The notes under the pieces were generated by a model. It saw nothing but the letters and a program-made list of their open reading frames with translations. It searched no databases and had not been told where the DNA came from. Shown one piece after another: positions 26,602 to 36,822 of a stretch of 64,000 bases of DNA. Numbering within the stretch: the first letter of the stretch is position 1; every line of letters begins with the position of its first letter. The DNA comes from CAWJKP01 sp963843465 (GTDB taxonomy: Bacteria > Planctomycetota > Planctomycetia > Pirellulales > Thermoguttaceae). A program made the translations under genes and the position numbers. The stretch lies in the NCBI GenBank assembly GCA_963843465.1, contig CAWJKP010000002.1:496001-560000 (forward strand), written 5' to 3'.

Positions 26602-29200
26602 CTACTGCAAGGGGTTGGGCGGGACGTTCATGAAGCCGCCCATGCCGCCGCCCATGCCACCCATGCCTCCGCCCATGCCCATGCCACCCATGCCTCCGCC
26701 CATTCCCATGCCTCCCATGCCTCCACCCATGCCGCCCATGCCTCCGCCCATGCCACCCATCCCTCCGCCCATGCCACCCATGCCGCCCATGCCTCCCATA
26801 CTCATAGGGTTCATCGGCGGTTTGACGGGTATCACCAAGTCGGCTACGGGGTAGACCTTGGTCGACAGGCGCGTCTCGGCCTCCTCAGGCGTGGTGACCA
26901 ACAGCACCTCGTCCTGGATCACGTAGGTCAACTCGAGCTCGCGAAGCATGAGTTTCAAGGCCGACCGCAAGGAAATCCCCTTGAGGTTCTTGGTAATCGG
27001 CGTGGTCGGGTCGATGCCCACGTCGTTTAGCGCTTTGGTATCGATCTGGATCTCGATGCCGTGGTAATCCTTGAGGAAGTCGATCACGTCCTGCAAGGGC
27101 GTCTCGATGAAGTCGACCTGCGTGGGCGACTTCAAGGCAGCGGTGATCTTCTTCTCCGCCGGCCCGTGCGAGGCCAGGTCCATCGACTCGTAACGCTCCT
27201 TGCGGCGGGCGGTCAACTGCTGCCAGATCTCGGCGTCCGGATAGACGATCGGCGGATCGTCGGGGAACGGGATGTGGTCCCGCTCGACGGTGTAGAGCGT
27301 ATCAATGAACGCCTTCTCAGAGGCCACGCGGACGGCCATGACGTCGCGGAAATAGCCGATGGTGCGGGAATTGATCGTGGCTGAGCTAAAGACCGGGTTG
27401 CCCGGATCAATCTCCTGGGCCTGCAAGGCGGGCCCTTCCTCGGCCATCCGGTAGCGGCCCTCGTCCATCAACGAGTTGAACCGCTCCATGAGTTGCTGGA
27501 GCTTCTGGCGCTTGCCCAGGAGGTTGTCCTCGATCAATTGCCGCTCCTTGGCCGTGGCCAGACGCTCCAGGTGCTCCTTGCGTCGCTGGTTGTCCTCGAT
27601 CTGCCGCTGGCCGGCCGTGCGGATCGCGCCTTGGAGCTGGTCGACCAATTGGTCGCGGACTTCCGGCTGGAGGTCGGGCGAGCGCTTCACGTTCTCCAGT
27701 TGCGTCTTGAGCTCCTGGATCGCGGCCTCCGGGTTCTGTCCCATTTGCCCGCGAGCATGATTGATCGCGTTGCGCACCTCGGCGGTGATCATCTGGGAGA
27801 GCACGCGGTTCTGATGTTCGACGCTTTCGGCGAAGGCGCCCTCGCCGTTGGGCTGATCGGGGCCGGCCGCCGGAAGCGGGGGCAAGCCGCCCACGGGGTT
27901 CCCCGGGGCGACCAGCTCGATATTCACCGGGACTACCGCTGCGCCGCCCTTGCCTTGGCGCGCGGCGTTCACCTGCCCGAGGAGTGCCTTCGCCGCGCGA
28001 TCCGTGGGCTCCTGCTGCACCGCGGCGGCGGCCAGCTTCTCCGCCGCATCGAGGTTGCCCGAGGCCATCGCCTGCCGGGCCAGCTCCGTCTGGTTGTGCG
28101 CGGAGATGGCGACCGCCGTGCCGGCCTCCGCCAGGCTCCCCGAGTCGACCAGCGGCAGGCTCACGCCGCCGTCGCTCCGGGCCAGTTGCACCAGTTGGCT
28201 GAGATAGGCGTTGGCGGGCCGGGAGGGACCGGGAGTCACCTTCCAACTCAACGTCTGCGGGCCGTTGGGTCCGGCCACCGCCATCCGTACGTCGAAGGGA
28301 CCCGCGCCTTGGTAGCAGCCCACGATCAGCGAGTCGCGGTCCAGCCGCAAGGGCGGCGTCCGCTTGGGGAAGACCTCGGTGAACGCGGGCGGGTAGGTGA
28401 CCGACTGCGGCCAAAGCACGGGACCTTGCACCGCGCAGCAGCTCGGCGCCCAAGGCCGGGCCGGCAACGCGGAGGTCCAGCGGACTGGCCTGGCCCGGGG
28501 CGAGGCGCTTCGGGCCGGGCGCAGCGTCGCTGATCACTTTTCCGCCCGTCCGGCCGGCCAAAGCGCCCAACAACGGCATGTCCAGCCGCGGGCCGATCGC
28601 CAGGCTGCTGACGGCAATACGGTTGTCGGTCAGGGCGCCTACGAGCTGATCGAAGCGGGCGGTGGCCAGGATGTTGGCCATGCTCGTGCCCTTGCCGATG
28701 TAGACCGCCGCGCGGGGATTGATCGGGGCGCCGCTGAAAGCGGCGGCGGCGGCCGAAAGCGCCTTGTCCATGTCGCTGGCGCCCAGCGGGACGCGGCGCT
28801 GCAGCTTGGCCAGGGCGGCGTTGAGATCCGCACTGCCGGCGGCCACGAAGCCCGGGGTCATCGGAATGGCGTTGACGTCCACGGCCAGCAACTGCACGCG
28901 GTCGGTCGGGGCCAGCCCGGCGAGCAGGGTGGACAGCGCCGCCAGGCCTCGCGAGCGGTACTCGTCGATCTGCGTGGCCGACGTGTCGAACAGCACCACC
29001 ACGTCGTGCGCGGGGGCCGCGGGAACGGCCACGTTCGGCGCGACGCAAAGCACGAAGTAGTTCGTGCCGTCGGCGGCGGTGTAACTATCCAAACGAGCTG
29101 CCTCAGGGCTCGTCGGCGCACTCTCGACGACGGCCACCATCAGGGCCGCTACGGATGCGCCCAGTGCGGCAATCAGCATGGATGCTGGAAAACGCCTCAT
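26602..29200 (-). CDS. VWA-domain / secretin-N-like protein with Met/Gly-rich tail (one frame break)
   Basis: After a signal peptide (ASMLIAALGASVAALMVAVV) comes a von Willebrand A-like domain (about 55-260; VVVLFDTSATQIDEYR carries the DxSxT of a MIDAS). One base is inserted near 28445. The second part has helical, TPR-like sequence with coiled coil (about bases 27400-28050) and a secretin/STN-like domain (TPLQDVIDFLKDYHGIEIQI and GISLRSALKLMLRELELTYV). It ends in about 60 residues of MGGMGG-type repeats. Such proteins are frequent in planctomycetes and presumably envelope-associated. The ATG at 29200 has AGGAAGG upstream and lies about 105 bases after a putative leader terminator. Confidence 0.75.
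26615..26812. repeat. In-frame Met/Gly codon repeats
   Basis: About 200 bases consist of CAT/GCC/CAC-type triplets encoding GGMGGM and MGGGMG units at the C-terminus of the VWA protein; such DNA is prone to slippage. Confidence 0.9.
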
Positions 29201-29283
29201 CTCAATACCCTTCCTGGTAAGCGGGGGCTTGCCTTCTGCCAACAGGGGCCGTCCCTGCCGGAGCCTGTTTCCCCTTGGTTAAG

Positions 29284-29519
29284 AACGTCTGTTGCCGCCA
29301 AGAACAAAAAAAGCCGGCGTGGTAGCACACCCGAAGGTGCGCCACCACGTCGGCTTACTCGTCAACGAGCCCCCCGGCACAGCCGAGTTGCTCTCCGTCT
29401 AGTCATCCGATCTCGTTGGCAAAGCCGCGATGCATTGCGCCGCGACTGTTTCACCACCCTGATTGTAAGCTGATGCGCGGGAATTGCAATAGAATTGTCG
29501 CCTCCCTCCCACACTTGGC
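29284..29519 (-). ncRNA. Putative structured leader RNA, copy 1
   Basis: About 236 bases match 36823-37063 in order and orientation. On the minus strand the conserved blocks are CCAAGTGTGGGAGG, GCGGCTTTGCCAACGAG, GGATGACTAGA, GAGAGCAAC and GGGGGGCTCGTTGACGAGTA, followed by an intrinsic terminator. CAACGAG can pair with CTCGTTG 43 bases later, which would exclude the local hairpin CTCG-TTGA-CGAG next to the terminator. A second hairpin (CTCGGC/GCCGGG) changes to CCCGG/CCGGG in copy 2, keeping pairing. It lies upstream of the VWA gene and downstream of a GH130 gene. I do not recognise the family. Confidence 0.6.
29305..29356 (-). terminator. Intrinsic terminator closing leader copy 1
   Basis: On the minus strand AAGCCGACGTGGTGGCGCAC pairs with GTGTGCTACCACGCCGGCTT and is followed by a run of seven T. 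Confidence 0.85.
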
Positions 29520-29597
29520 AGCAAAACCCAGGGAGAAACCCAACAACCCCTCTAATGGTTGCGTGGTGGGGGGGGCCGGGTGGTCCGCACCGGCACG

Positions 29598-31079
29598 CTA
29601 GTTGATGAGTCGGTTCAACAGGGAATCGAGCGAGACCATCGCGATGCGGGTAATCATGTCGGACGTGGCGAACGGCAGGTAAAGACGCCCGTTGTGGATC
29701 ATCGCTCCGCAGGAGTAAGCCACGTTCGGCACGTAGCCGTCGCGTTCCTCTTCGGTCGGCGTAATCAACGGCTCGTCGAGACAGCCGATCACCTTCAACG
29801 GGTCGTTAAGGTCCAGCAGCATGGCGCCAATGCAGTAGCTGCGCATTGGTCCAACACCGTGGGTCAAGAGCAGCCAACCTTCCGGCGTTTCCAAGGGCGA
29901 GCCGCAGTTGCCAATTTGTACAAACTCCCAGGGATAGCGGGGCGTCTGCAGCAACTCGGCAGTCTCCCAGAAGTGCACGATGTCAGAAGCCATGATGAAG
30001 AGGTTCTGGCCGTCGATCCGCGAGCACATCACATAGTGCCCACCGATCCGCCGCGGGAAGAGTGCCATGCCTTTGTTCTGCGCAGGCGCCGTTGATCGTA
30101 TGCACGCCGACCCTGAGGAAGTCACGGGTCTCGATCAGTTGCGGCAGCACGCGGTAGCCGTCGAAGGCCGAGCAGGTGCCGTAGTAGGTAACGGCGCCGT
30201 CGTCGTCCACGAAGCGGACCATGCGCAGGTCTTCGATGCCGTGGCTTTCATTGCTGGTCTGGGGAAAAATCACCACTTCGGACGCCTCCGCGTCCCGTGG
30301 AAGCTCCAACTGATAGTTCGAGAGGGCCAGCCAGCGGATGTCCTGAAACGATTCCTCCAAGGGAAGCTTCTCGGGCGCCGCATCTGCGCCTCGATGACGG
30401 CATGTTCGAGTTGCGCCGAGGTGAAAGAGTCGGCGAGGCGGTCCAGCACGAGATCCACCGCCCCGTCGTGGACGCCGATGTCTTTGAGCTTCCGCCGAAA
30501 CAAGTGCTTGTCGTATTGCTTGTCGGGGACGACGCGGATGGGCCTGGCGAGGCGTCCGCAGGGGTCGATTTGGATCTGGTGATCGAAAGTGATTACGCCG
30601 GTGCGGAAGACGATCGACGACACGTGCCCCTCGCCCGTGGCCCGGAGACTCATGATGAACCGCACCGCGCCGGCGGGAAGGTTCTGCTGGTTGTGATGCG
30701 GGACGATAGACGGGTTGAAGAGCGCCGCCGACTCGATCGAATACTCTGCGGTCAAGTAGGACCCGATCAGGAGGCGGCGATTGTGCGGAAGGTCGCCCGC
30801 CATGCCGATCATCGCCGCGGCCGTGCGGTAATTCTCATCGAGCACGGAGACGATGTTGCCGTGGCGGGCACGGAACTTCAGGAGCACCTCGTCCAGCAAT
30901 CGGTCAACCTGCCCGCCGCTCAGAGCGGCGATGCGCTCGACGACGCTACGGATTCTCGCCTCCCCGCCGGGATCGAAGAACCGAGTAATGACGCGGCGAA
31001 TATCGCTGGTGAAGACCACCGGCAAGCGCCGGACCTTCAAGGAGCCACGGCCGTCTTTGCGGTTGCCTGTTTGAGACAT
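29598..31079 (-). CDS. GH130-family glycoside phosphorylase/hydrolase A (two frame breaks)
   Basis: The reconstructed protein is about 490 residues. The first 230 are a family-specific helical extension (VITRFFDPGGEARIRSVVER ... LNPSIVPH-type segment SAALFNPSIVPHHNQQNLP). The five-bladed propeller follows: NESHGIEDLRMVRFVDDDGA, VTYYGTCSAFDGY, PRRIGGHYVMCSRIDGQN, GSPLETPEGWLLLTHGV and NVAYSCGAMIHNGRLYLPFA. GH130 enzymes act on beta-mannosides, often by phosphorolysis, in the cytoplasm. Breaks lie near 30370 (one base missing) and 30083 (one extra). The start ATG at 31079 follows a truncated toxin gene. Confidence 0.82.
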
Positions 31080-31082
31080 CTC

Positions 31083-31206
31083 ATGCCAACGCAAGGAACG
31101 ACCTCGGCGAAACCACACTAACGCCGCGAAATGGAACCGAAAGCGGCAAGAGCATGGCGCTGACGACGACATTCGTGTCAAGCACCACTCGCACGTCAGC
31201 CATCAT
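31083..31206 (-). pseudogene. PIN-domain toxin (VapC-like), truncated after about 40 codons
   Basis: The frame starts in the stop region of the antitoxin gene and reads ADVRVVLDTNVVVSAMLLPL, the first strand and first catalytic Asp of PIN ribonucleases, but soon ends (FLALA, stop) at about 31083, just before the GH130 start. The remaining acidic residues are missing. It is inactive as it stands. Confidence 0.65.
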
Positions 31207-31432
31207 TCAGGAGCGACTCCAACACGTCCGGCGTTAGCCCGCGCGCGGCGGCTTTTTGACCGATCTCGTCCATGACGGCCTGAAGAGATTTTCGCGGAAG
31301 AGGTGAAATGGTCAGGTCGCGTAAGCAAAGATCGAGCAGCAACTGGATCTTTCGCTGATCTTCCGGCGAGAGCCGCGCAAAGGCCCTTGCCGATTCTTCG
31401 CTGACTTGAATAGTGAGACCGGTGGTGGCCAT
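31196..31432 (-). CDS. Antitoxin-type small protein
   Basis: The 78-residue protein reads LTIQVSEESARAFARLSPED and QRKIQLLLDLCLRDLTIS, ending in VMDEIGQKAAARGLTPDVLE. This is the pattern of ribbon-helix-helix-like or helical antitoxins paired with PIN toxins. Its stop overlaps the start of a truncated PIN gene, as expected in a vapBC-like operon. With the toxin gone it is presumably neutral or acts on a related toxin elsewhere. Confidence 0.65.
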   Translation of the reverse strand: MATTGLTIQVSEESARAFARLSPEDQRKIQLLLDLCLRDLTISPLPRKSLQAVMDEIGQKAAARGLTPDVLESLLNDG

Positions 31433-31599
31433 AAGAAAGCACCCTTCCTCCGTAGATTAACTCTATGCACAAATTTAGCCCAGTTGTCTGCTCTCGTCAA
31501 CCCCTGCCGTACACACGCCAGCGGCCATGTTTGGCGGCTGGTGGTCAGAGGGGGCCTGTTGACGGGGAGCGGCGCGGCCGGTGTCAGTAACTCGTCCGG

Positions 31600-31862
31600 C
31601 ACACGCTTCGCACATGTGCAGGCAAAGACTTTCGTGCCTGGGAACCGAACGGTCTTTGTTGGTCGGAAATCCGAGCACGATTTTGGTCCTGCTTTCTTTT
31701 GGGTGCTCGCTGGTATTCCTATGCCCGAGTCCGAAACACCCTTCGAGTACTTCATTGTTCCGTCTGCCGACATGGCGAAGAATAAAGATCGAAACGGATG
31801 CTTGGTCGTTGGAGCCGTATCGCGACAGGTGGGACCTAATTGTCAAAGCGGTTTCAACTTAA
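31600..31862 (+). pseudogene. Remnant of a hypothetical (restriction-endonuclease-like?) gene
   Basis: One frame reads AKTFVPGNRTVFVGRKSEHD and FGPAFFWVLAGIPMPESETP, then FEYFIVPSADMAKN. It then shifts, with an internal deletion, to SLEPYRDRWDLIVKAVST before a stop. The two parts look like the middle and end of one cytosolic protein family often seen in accessory DNA. The name is tentative; no nuclease motif is left to check. Confidence 0.5.
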
Positions 31863-31866
31863 GCGT

Positions 31867-32874
<1,008 letters not shown>

Positions 32875-32892
32875 GGATGACAGCTTCCTTGG

Positions 32893-34011
32893 TTACTTCT
32901 TGTGGTGCAGGCGTCTCGCCTGCATTTTCCGGGCAGGCGGGACGCCTGCACCACAAAAAAGTTCGTCGCCATGCCAGTACAGGACTTCCGTGTTGCTATT
33001 TTCCACCCACAAGTAGGCCAACGTCGATTCCGCCCCCTGGTTACGATTCACGCCGGACGCTTGAAGGCCGTCATGGCAGGCGCCGGACCGGACATCAACC
33101 AGCGGTCGTTTCAGGCTATTGCGGCCATGAAACCATCCGTAAGCTCGGCGGAAGGCAGCCAGGTATTCCTCGTCGCCAAGCAGATCAAACGCGGCCAGCG
33201 CGGCCTCGGCCATCGTGACGGCTTCCACCGGCTGCTGATCGTACGGCGCCTTTTCCTCCCCACGGGGATACCAACCCTCGTTCCCGACCGGCCAGAAGAC
33301 TCCCTCGGCCGTCGTCTGAGAGTCGAGGAACGCGAACGATGCTCTTGCGATGTCAAGGAAGTTCTCCTTGGGCCATCGCTCGGCGGCGATGAACAGGGCG
33401 TGCGGCAACACCGCGTTCGCATAGGTCATGCGCGACTCGAACCACTGCCAGCCTGGCCGCAGGGCACGATCGTAGCATTCGGCTAGTCGCCGCGCCGCCG
33501 ACCAGGCCACGGTTTCCAGAGGTTCGACGTCTTCTATCCCCGCACCCCGCAGATGCCCCAACGCCAGGATCACATAGGCTTGAGCGCGCAGGCTTCGCAG
33601 GTCGGCGAGCGTGGGCAGAACCGCGTCGATCAACTCTCGGGCCAACGCCCGGTAGCCGCCAGGCAAGCTGCTGCCGAGCACTTCAGCCAAAGAGCGAACT
33701 GCCTGGCCCTGGCAATCACCGCAGCCTTCCGCATCGAGCCAACGGCGGTCGTAGCTGAGAAAATTGTGGAACCCGCGGCCGACGCCGCGGGCGTACTCCA
33801 AGAAACTCAGGTAGGTCGTCACCCGGTTCAACATCTGCTCTTCAGGGCGCTGATTCCAGAGACGAGCGCAAAGGCGCAGAGCGCGAGCGTTGTCGTCGGT
33901 CGTGTAGCCGCTTCCGCGCCGCGGAACACCGTAGATGGCATGCTGGATCAACCCGGTCGAGTCGGTCATGCGGTCCAAGTGCTTCAGGGCCACCGCTTCA
34001 CCAGGGTGCAT
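32893..34011 (-). CDS. (Alpha/alpha)6-barrel protein of a glycan cluster; tail encoded by a palindrome
   Basis: The 372-residue protein has recurrent helical hairpins (YGVPRRGSGYTTDDNARALR, GVGRGFHNFLSYDRRWLD, FESRMTYANAVLPHALFIAA, GAESTLAYLW) like glycosidase-type barrels. It commonly neighbours GT4 and GH130 genes. The role may be trimming or phosphorolysis of the cluster's glycan; no family name is certain. Its ATG overlaps the GT4 stop (TAATG). The last ~20 residues (FCGAGVPPARKMQARRLHHK) are the translation of the family-A palindrome, so the native C-terminus was probably replaced or extended. Confidence 0.75.
   Translation of the reverse strand: MHPGEAVALKHLDRMTDSTGLIQHAIYGVPRRGSGYTTDDNARALRLCARLWNQRPEEQMLNRVTTYLSFLEYARGVGRGFHNFLSYDRRWLDAEGCGDCQGQAVRSLAEVLGSSLPGGYRALARELIDAVLPTLADLRSLRAQAYVILALGHLRGAGIEDVEPLETVAWSAARRLAECYDRALRPGWQWFESRMTYANAVLPHALFIAAERWPKENFLDIARASFAFLDSQTTAEGVFWPVGNEGWYPRGEEKAPYDQQPVEAVTMAEAALAAFDLLGDEEYLAAFRRAYGWFHGRNSLKRPLVDVRSGACHDGLQASGVNRNQGAESTLAYLWVENSNTEVLYWHGDELFCGAGVPPARKMQARRLHHKK
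32900..32956. repeat. Palindromic repeat, family A, copy 4
   Basis: Arms TTGTGGTGCAGGCGTCTCGC and GGCGGGACGCCTGCACCACA. It supplies the 3' end of the upstream reading frame. Confidence 0.9.
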
Positions 34012-35246
34012 TACCGGCCTCCTTGCGCGAGTTGCACGAGCCCGCATTCACCGCCGGGCGTCGCAAAAGCCCTGCGGCGCCGGGGCGCGACCGTCGTTTC
34101 ACCGGCCGACACGACGCGGGCGAAGAAGTCCAAGTACCGCCGGCCGACGTTGGGCCAGAACATGGGCTTGGCGTACTGGTAGGCCCGGCGGCGAGTTTCC
34201 CTCTGGAACGCCGTGTCCGTCAGGAATCGCAGCGTCGCATCCGCCATGGCGCCGCTGTCGCCAAAGGGTACCAGCAGGCCCCGCCCGTCCGCGAGCACCT
34301 CTTGGGCGTAGAGGTAAGGGGTGCTCACCACGGCGCCTCCCGCAGCCAGGGCGTAGGCCAAGGTGCCGCTGGCAATCTGGTCTTTTCCGGGATAGGGCGT
34401 GACGTAAACGTCGCAGACCTGCAAGTGCGCCAGCAGGTCGTCCAGAGCCAGGTACTTGTTGACGAAGCGCACGTGCGCCGCCACCCCGAGATCCCGGGCC
34501 ATGTCGGCCAGGCTTTTCCGGTAGACCTCGCCTTCCTGTCGCTTCACCTGCGGGTGGGTGGCGCCCACGATCAGGTAGACGGCCTCAGGGCAAGCGGCGA
34601 CGATCCGGGGCATCGCCTGGATCATGTATTCCAGCCCTTTGCCTCGATTGATGAGTCCGAAGGTGCAAATCACCCGGCGTCCCGCCAATCCCAGCCGCGA
34701 CTTTTGTGCGTCATCGCGATGGAAAGAGACCACCGGGACTCCATGGGGAATCACCTGCACGTGCGAACCTGACACGCCGTAGACGCCAGCTAAGAGCTGC
34801 GCAGCAACTTTGGTCATAACCACGATGCCCTGGCTGCGGGCCGCCAGGTTCTGGATCACTCGCCGCGGCAACGGGTCCGGCTGCGTCAGGAGCGTGTGGA
34901 ACGTCGTGACGATGGGCTTGCGGCATTCACGCACAAAGTCCAACACCCGCATCCCCCAATCGCCGGGGTAAAGACCGAACTCGTGCTGCAAGCTCACCAC
35001 GTCGCACGGGCCGTCGTTGGCCGCCTCCCCGGCGAGGCGGTACGCGTTTGGGCGGCTGTTGTCGATGATGTGGACCACGCGCGGGTCGTCGTAGCGAAGC
35101 TCGCATGTCTTCTGGATGGCTGCGACCGAGGACAACGGCTCGGACGCGGCCAGATCCACGGCGTCGGCAGAGTCCCGGGTGAAGGTCGCCAATCCGCACG
35201 CTTCCGGCGGATAGGTCGATACGAAAAGGGTTCGGACGGCATTCAC
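34011..35246 (-). CDS. GT4-family glycosyltransferase
   Basis: The 411-residue protein has the two Rossmann-like lobes of GT-B enzymes. The N-terminal lobe starts VRTLFVSTYPPEACGLATFT; the C-terminal lobe has VICTFGLINRGKGLEYMIQA, AVYLIVGATHPQ, VRFVNKYLALDDLLAHLQVC and the nucleotide-binding PYPGKDQIASGTLAYALAAG. Relatives are often alpha-mannosyl- or glucosyltransferases in the cytoplasm. The GTG start overlaps the stop of the BON gene (GTGA), and its own stop overlaps the next start, so it is the core of a tight operon. Confidence 0.92.
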   Translation of the reverse strand: MNAVRTLFVSTYPPEACGLATFTRDSADAVDLAASEPLSSVAAIQKTCELRYDDPRVVHIIDNSRPNAYRLAGEAANDGPCDVVSLQHEFGLYPGDWGMRVLDFVRECRKPIVTTFHTLLTQPDPLPRRVIQNLAARSQGIVVMTKVAAQLLAGVYGVSGSHVQVIPHGVPVVSFHRDDAQKSRLGLAGRRVICTFGLINRGKGLEYMIQAMPRIVAACPEAVYLIVGATHPQVKRQEGEVYRKSLADMARDLGVAAHVRFVNKYLALDDLLAHLQVCDVYVTPYPGKDQIASGTLAYALAAGGAVVSTPYLYAQEVLADGRGLLVPFGDSGAMADATLRFLTDTAFQRETRRRAYQYAKPMFWPNVGRRYLDFFARVVSAGETTVAPRRRRAFATPGGECGLVQLAQGGR

Positions 35247-35516
35247 AAGTCACCTCCTGGCATGGGATTGGTCTTCCAGTGCTGACCACTTGGGATTACC
35301 CGCATTTGGTCCACGACGCGCAGCACTCCCGGGACATTCTTGCTCGCGCAAGGCCATGTGCCGCTGGTGTTCGTACTGAATCGTCCCCGAGAGCGTGACA
35401 TTGCCTTTGTTACTCATTACCATAACGCGGCAGGGCGCCCGTACCCCCAGGCTCGAAAGTCTCTCGGTGACCTTCTGGCAAATAGTAGGGTCCTGAATCT
35501 TCGCTTCGTACTTCAT
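35243..35516 (-). CDS. BON-domain protein (one frame break)
   Basis: The protein of about 90 residues reads CQKVTERLSSLGVRAPCRVM and NKGNVTLSGTIQYEHQRHMA, then after a break near 35335 NVPGVLRVVDQMRVIP. This is a single BON domain, a small fold that binds phospholipid or osmotic-stress-related surfaces. AAGGAG lies eight bases before the ATG at 35516; an earlier GTG at 35522 is less likely. It has no signal peptide. It opens the operon with GT4. Confidence 0.75.
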
Positions 35517-35664
35517 GGTCACGACTCCTTAGCGAGAACGTCTGGCCTGAGATTGGCGCAGGATTCGATCCGCTCCGTTGGTAAATTGCCCGCGGGACCC
35601 GTGATTAACGTCTCAAGAGTACAACTATTGCTTGACCTTCTCGGTCAGGTCGCCGGTTTTGTCC

Positions 35665-35922
35665 TCAAGCAGGCTCGATCATCAACTCCACTTCGGGCAT
35701 GTCACTGAGCAGCTTCTTGAATACCGAAGGGCACATTTGCCATCCGTACACCACGCCGAAAACGCAAGCGGGAAAGAACTCATGTTCGTTCATTGCCTCG
35801 CTGCTCTTGAAAACAAAGGACTGACTGAGGCGATTGAGAAGCCACCGGGCGTTCTTAACGCCATCGACCCGCACCTTGCAGCCGCCGTTCGAAGGACGCA
35901 GCCACACCTGGAACCGGTTCAT
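35665..35922 (-). CDS. Hypothetical protein (85 aa)
   Basis: The protein reads MNRFQVWLRPSNGGCKVRVD and GVKNARWLLNRLSQSFVFKS and ends MPEVELMIEPA. The ATG at 35922 is preceded by GAGAGAAACC. Three Cys and a compact alpha/beta pattern are visible but no family is recognised. It lies between the BON/GT4 operon and csrA on the same strand. A gap of about 150 bases to the BON gene shows no clear terminator. Confidence 0.6.
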   Translation of the reverse strand: MNRFQVWLRPSNGGCKVRVDGVKNARWLLNRLSQSFVFKSSEAMNEHEFFPACVFGVVYGWQMCPSVFKKLLSDMPEVELMIEPA

Positions 35923-36109
35923 GGTTTCTCTCCCGCTTGCGATGTCGCACCCGGCCGTCGTTACCCCCAGATCCACGACAGGGAGCGTCGGCTTTACCCC
36001 TCGACCTCGGCCTGGAACTCCGACTGGGTTTGCTTTCTTCTTCCCCCCAGTCTCGCCGCGGCCCTGGCCTTAATCTTCTGGTAGTTCGCTTGCTCTTTCT
36101 TGCTTGTTC

Positions 36110-36358
36110 TCATTCGCCCCGCTCCATTTCAACGGTGCCCGGCATAAGGGAGCCTTCCGGCAGGCAATCGAGCCGCTGGCCTGCTTGGATCCGCTCCCAC
36201 ACCTCCGAACGATGGACGGGAACATCCCCATCGACATCGAAGCCCAGTTTCACGCTCGCGCCTTTGATCGCCAACACCGTGACTTTCAACAGGCGCTGGA
36301 AGCCGCCAGACCCGCCGACGACCACCGATTCCCGGCTTTTCCTTGACAAGACCAACAT
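36110..36358 (-). CDS. csrA: CsrA-family RNA-binding translational regulator
   Basis: The 82-residue protein opens MLVLSRKSRESVVVGG and has VTVLAIKGASVKLGFDVDGD and VPVHRSEVWERIQAG, matching CsrA over its whole fold, including Arg6 and the conserved Arg of the second RNA-binding region (VHRSE). It should bind GGA-containing stem-loops around ribosome-binding sites. A strong AAGGAGG lies before the ATG, 15 bases after the stop of the DUF2294 gene, so both are co-transcribed behind leader copy 2. The C-terminal extension of about 20 residues is longer than in enterobacteria. Confidence 0.95.
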   Translation of the reverse strand: MLVLSRKSRESVVVGGSGGFQRLLKVTVLAIKGASVKLGFDVDGDVPVHRSEVWERIQAGQRLDCLPEGSLMPGTVEMERGE

Positions 36359-36373
36359 CGCTGAACCTCCTTT

Positions 36374-36793
36374 TCAAGAGGGAACACGTGAACCGTTCTC
36401 GCTCCAACTGTCCGAGGGTACGCCCTGGGCGAGCAAGAACACCTGCACCATCGTGCCGGTCGTGAAGACCTGCACCACGGTGCCCGTCGTCGTTTCGACT
36501 TCCGCAATCGCTTCGCGCACCTCGACCCCGGTGATCCGCTTGATCTCCTGCCGCAGCTCGTTGAGGGAGTTGGTGAACAACTGCCGGTGAAACTCCTGCA
36601 CCTGAGCGGCGCCCTCCGGGCTTTGGGCCATGGCCTTCTCGGCCGGCGACAACGCCCCGTGCAAGGTGATCAGCAGAGTTTCCCCGCTGAGAACCACGGC
36701 CACCGATTGGGGCTCGTGGCCCGTTCGCTGCTGCTGGAAAGCGATTGCCGCTTGTGCAATTTGCTGTGCTACGCTCGGATCGAGCTTTTCCAT
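36374..36793 (-). CDS. DUF2294 / MpsC-family protein A
   Basis: The 139-residue protein reads VAQQIAQAAIAFQQQRTGHE, SVAVVLSGETLLITLHGALS and ITGVEVREAIAEVETTTGTV, the pattern of DUF2294 (MpsC). The Bacillota relatives are linked to a sodium-translocating membrane-potential system, but in planctomycetes the role is unknown. GGAGGAG precedes the ATG; leader copy 2 with its terminator ends about 50 bases upstream. It is followed by csrA. A divergent paralogue lies at 37169. Confidence 0.85.
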   Translation of the reverse strand: MEKLDPSVAQQIAQAAIAFQQQRTGHEPQSVAVVLSGETLLITLHGALSPAEKAMAQSPEGAAQVQEFHRQLFTNSLNELRQEIKRITGVEVREAIAEVETTTGTVVQVFTTGTMVQVFLLAQGVPSDSWSENGSRVPS

Positions 36794-36822
36794 CGCACTC
36801 CTCCTCCCCCGCAGTGATTATG

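Noticed and set aside
29284..29519. Known riboswitch (c-di-GMP, ZTP, fluoride, guanidine, cobalamin)
   Set aside because: None of the consensus cores I remember fits the conserved blocks; a covariance-model search is still needed.
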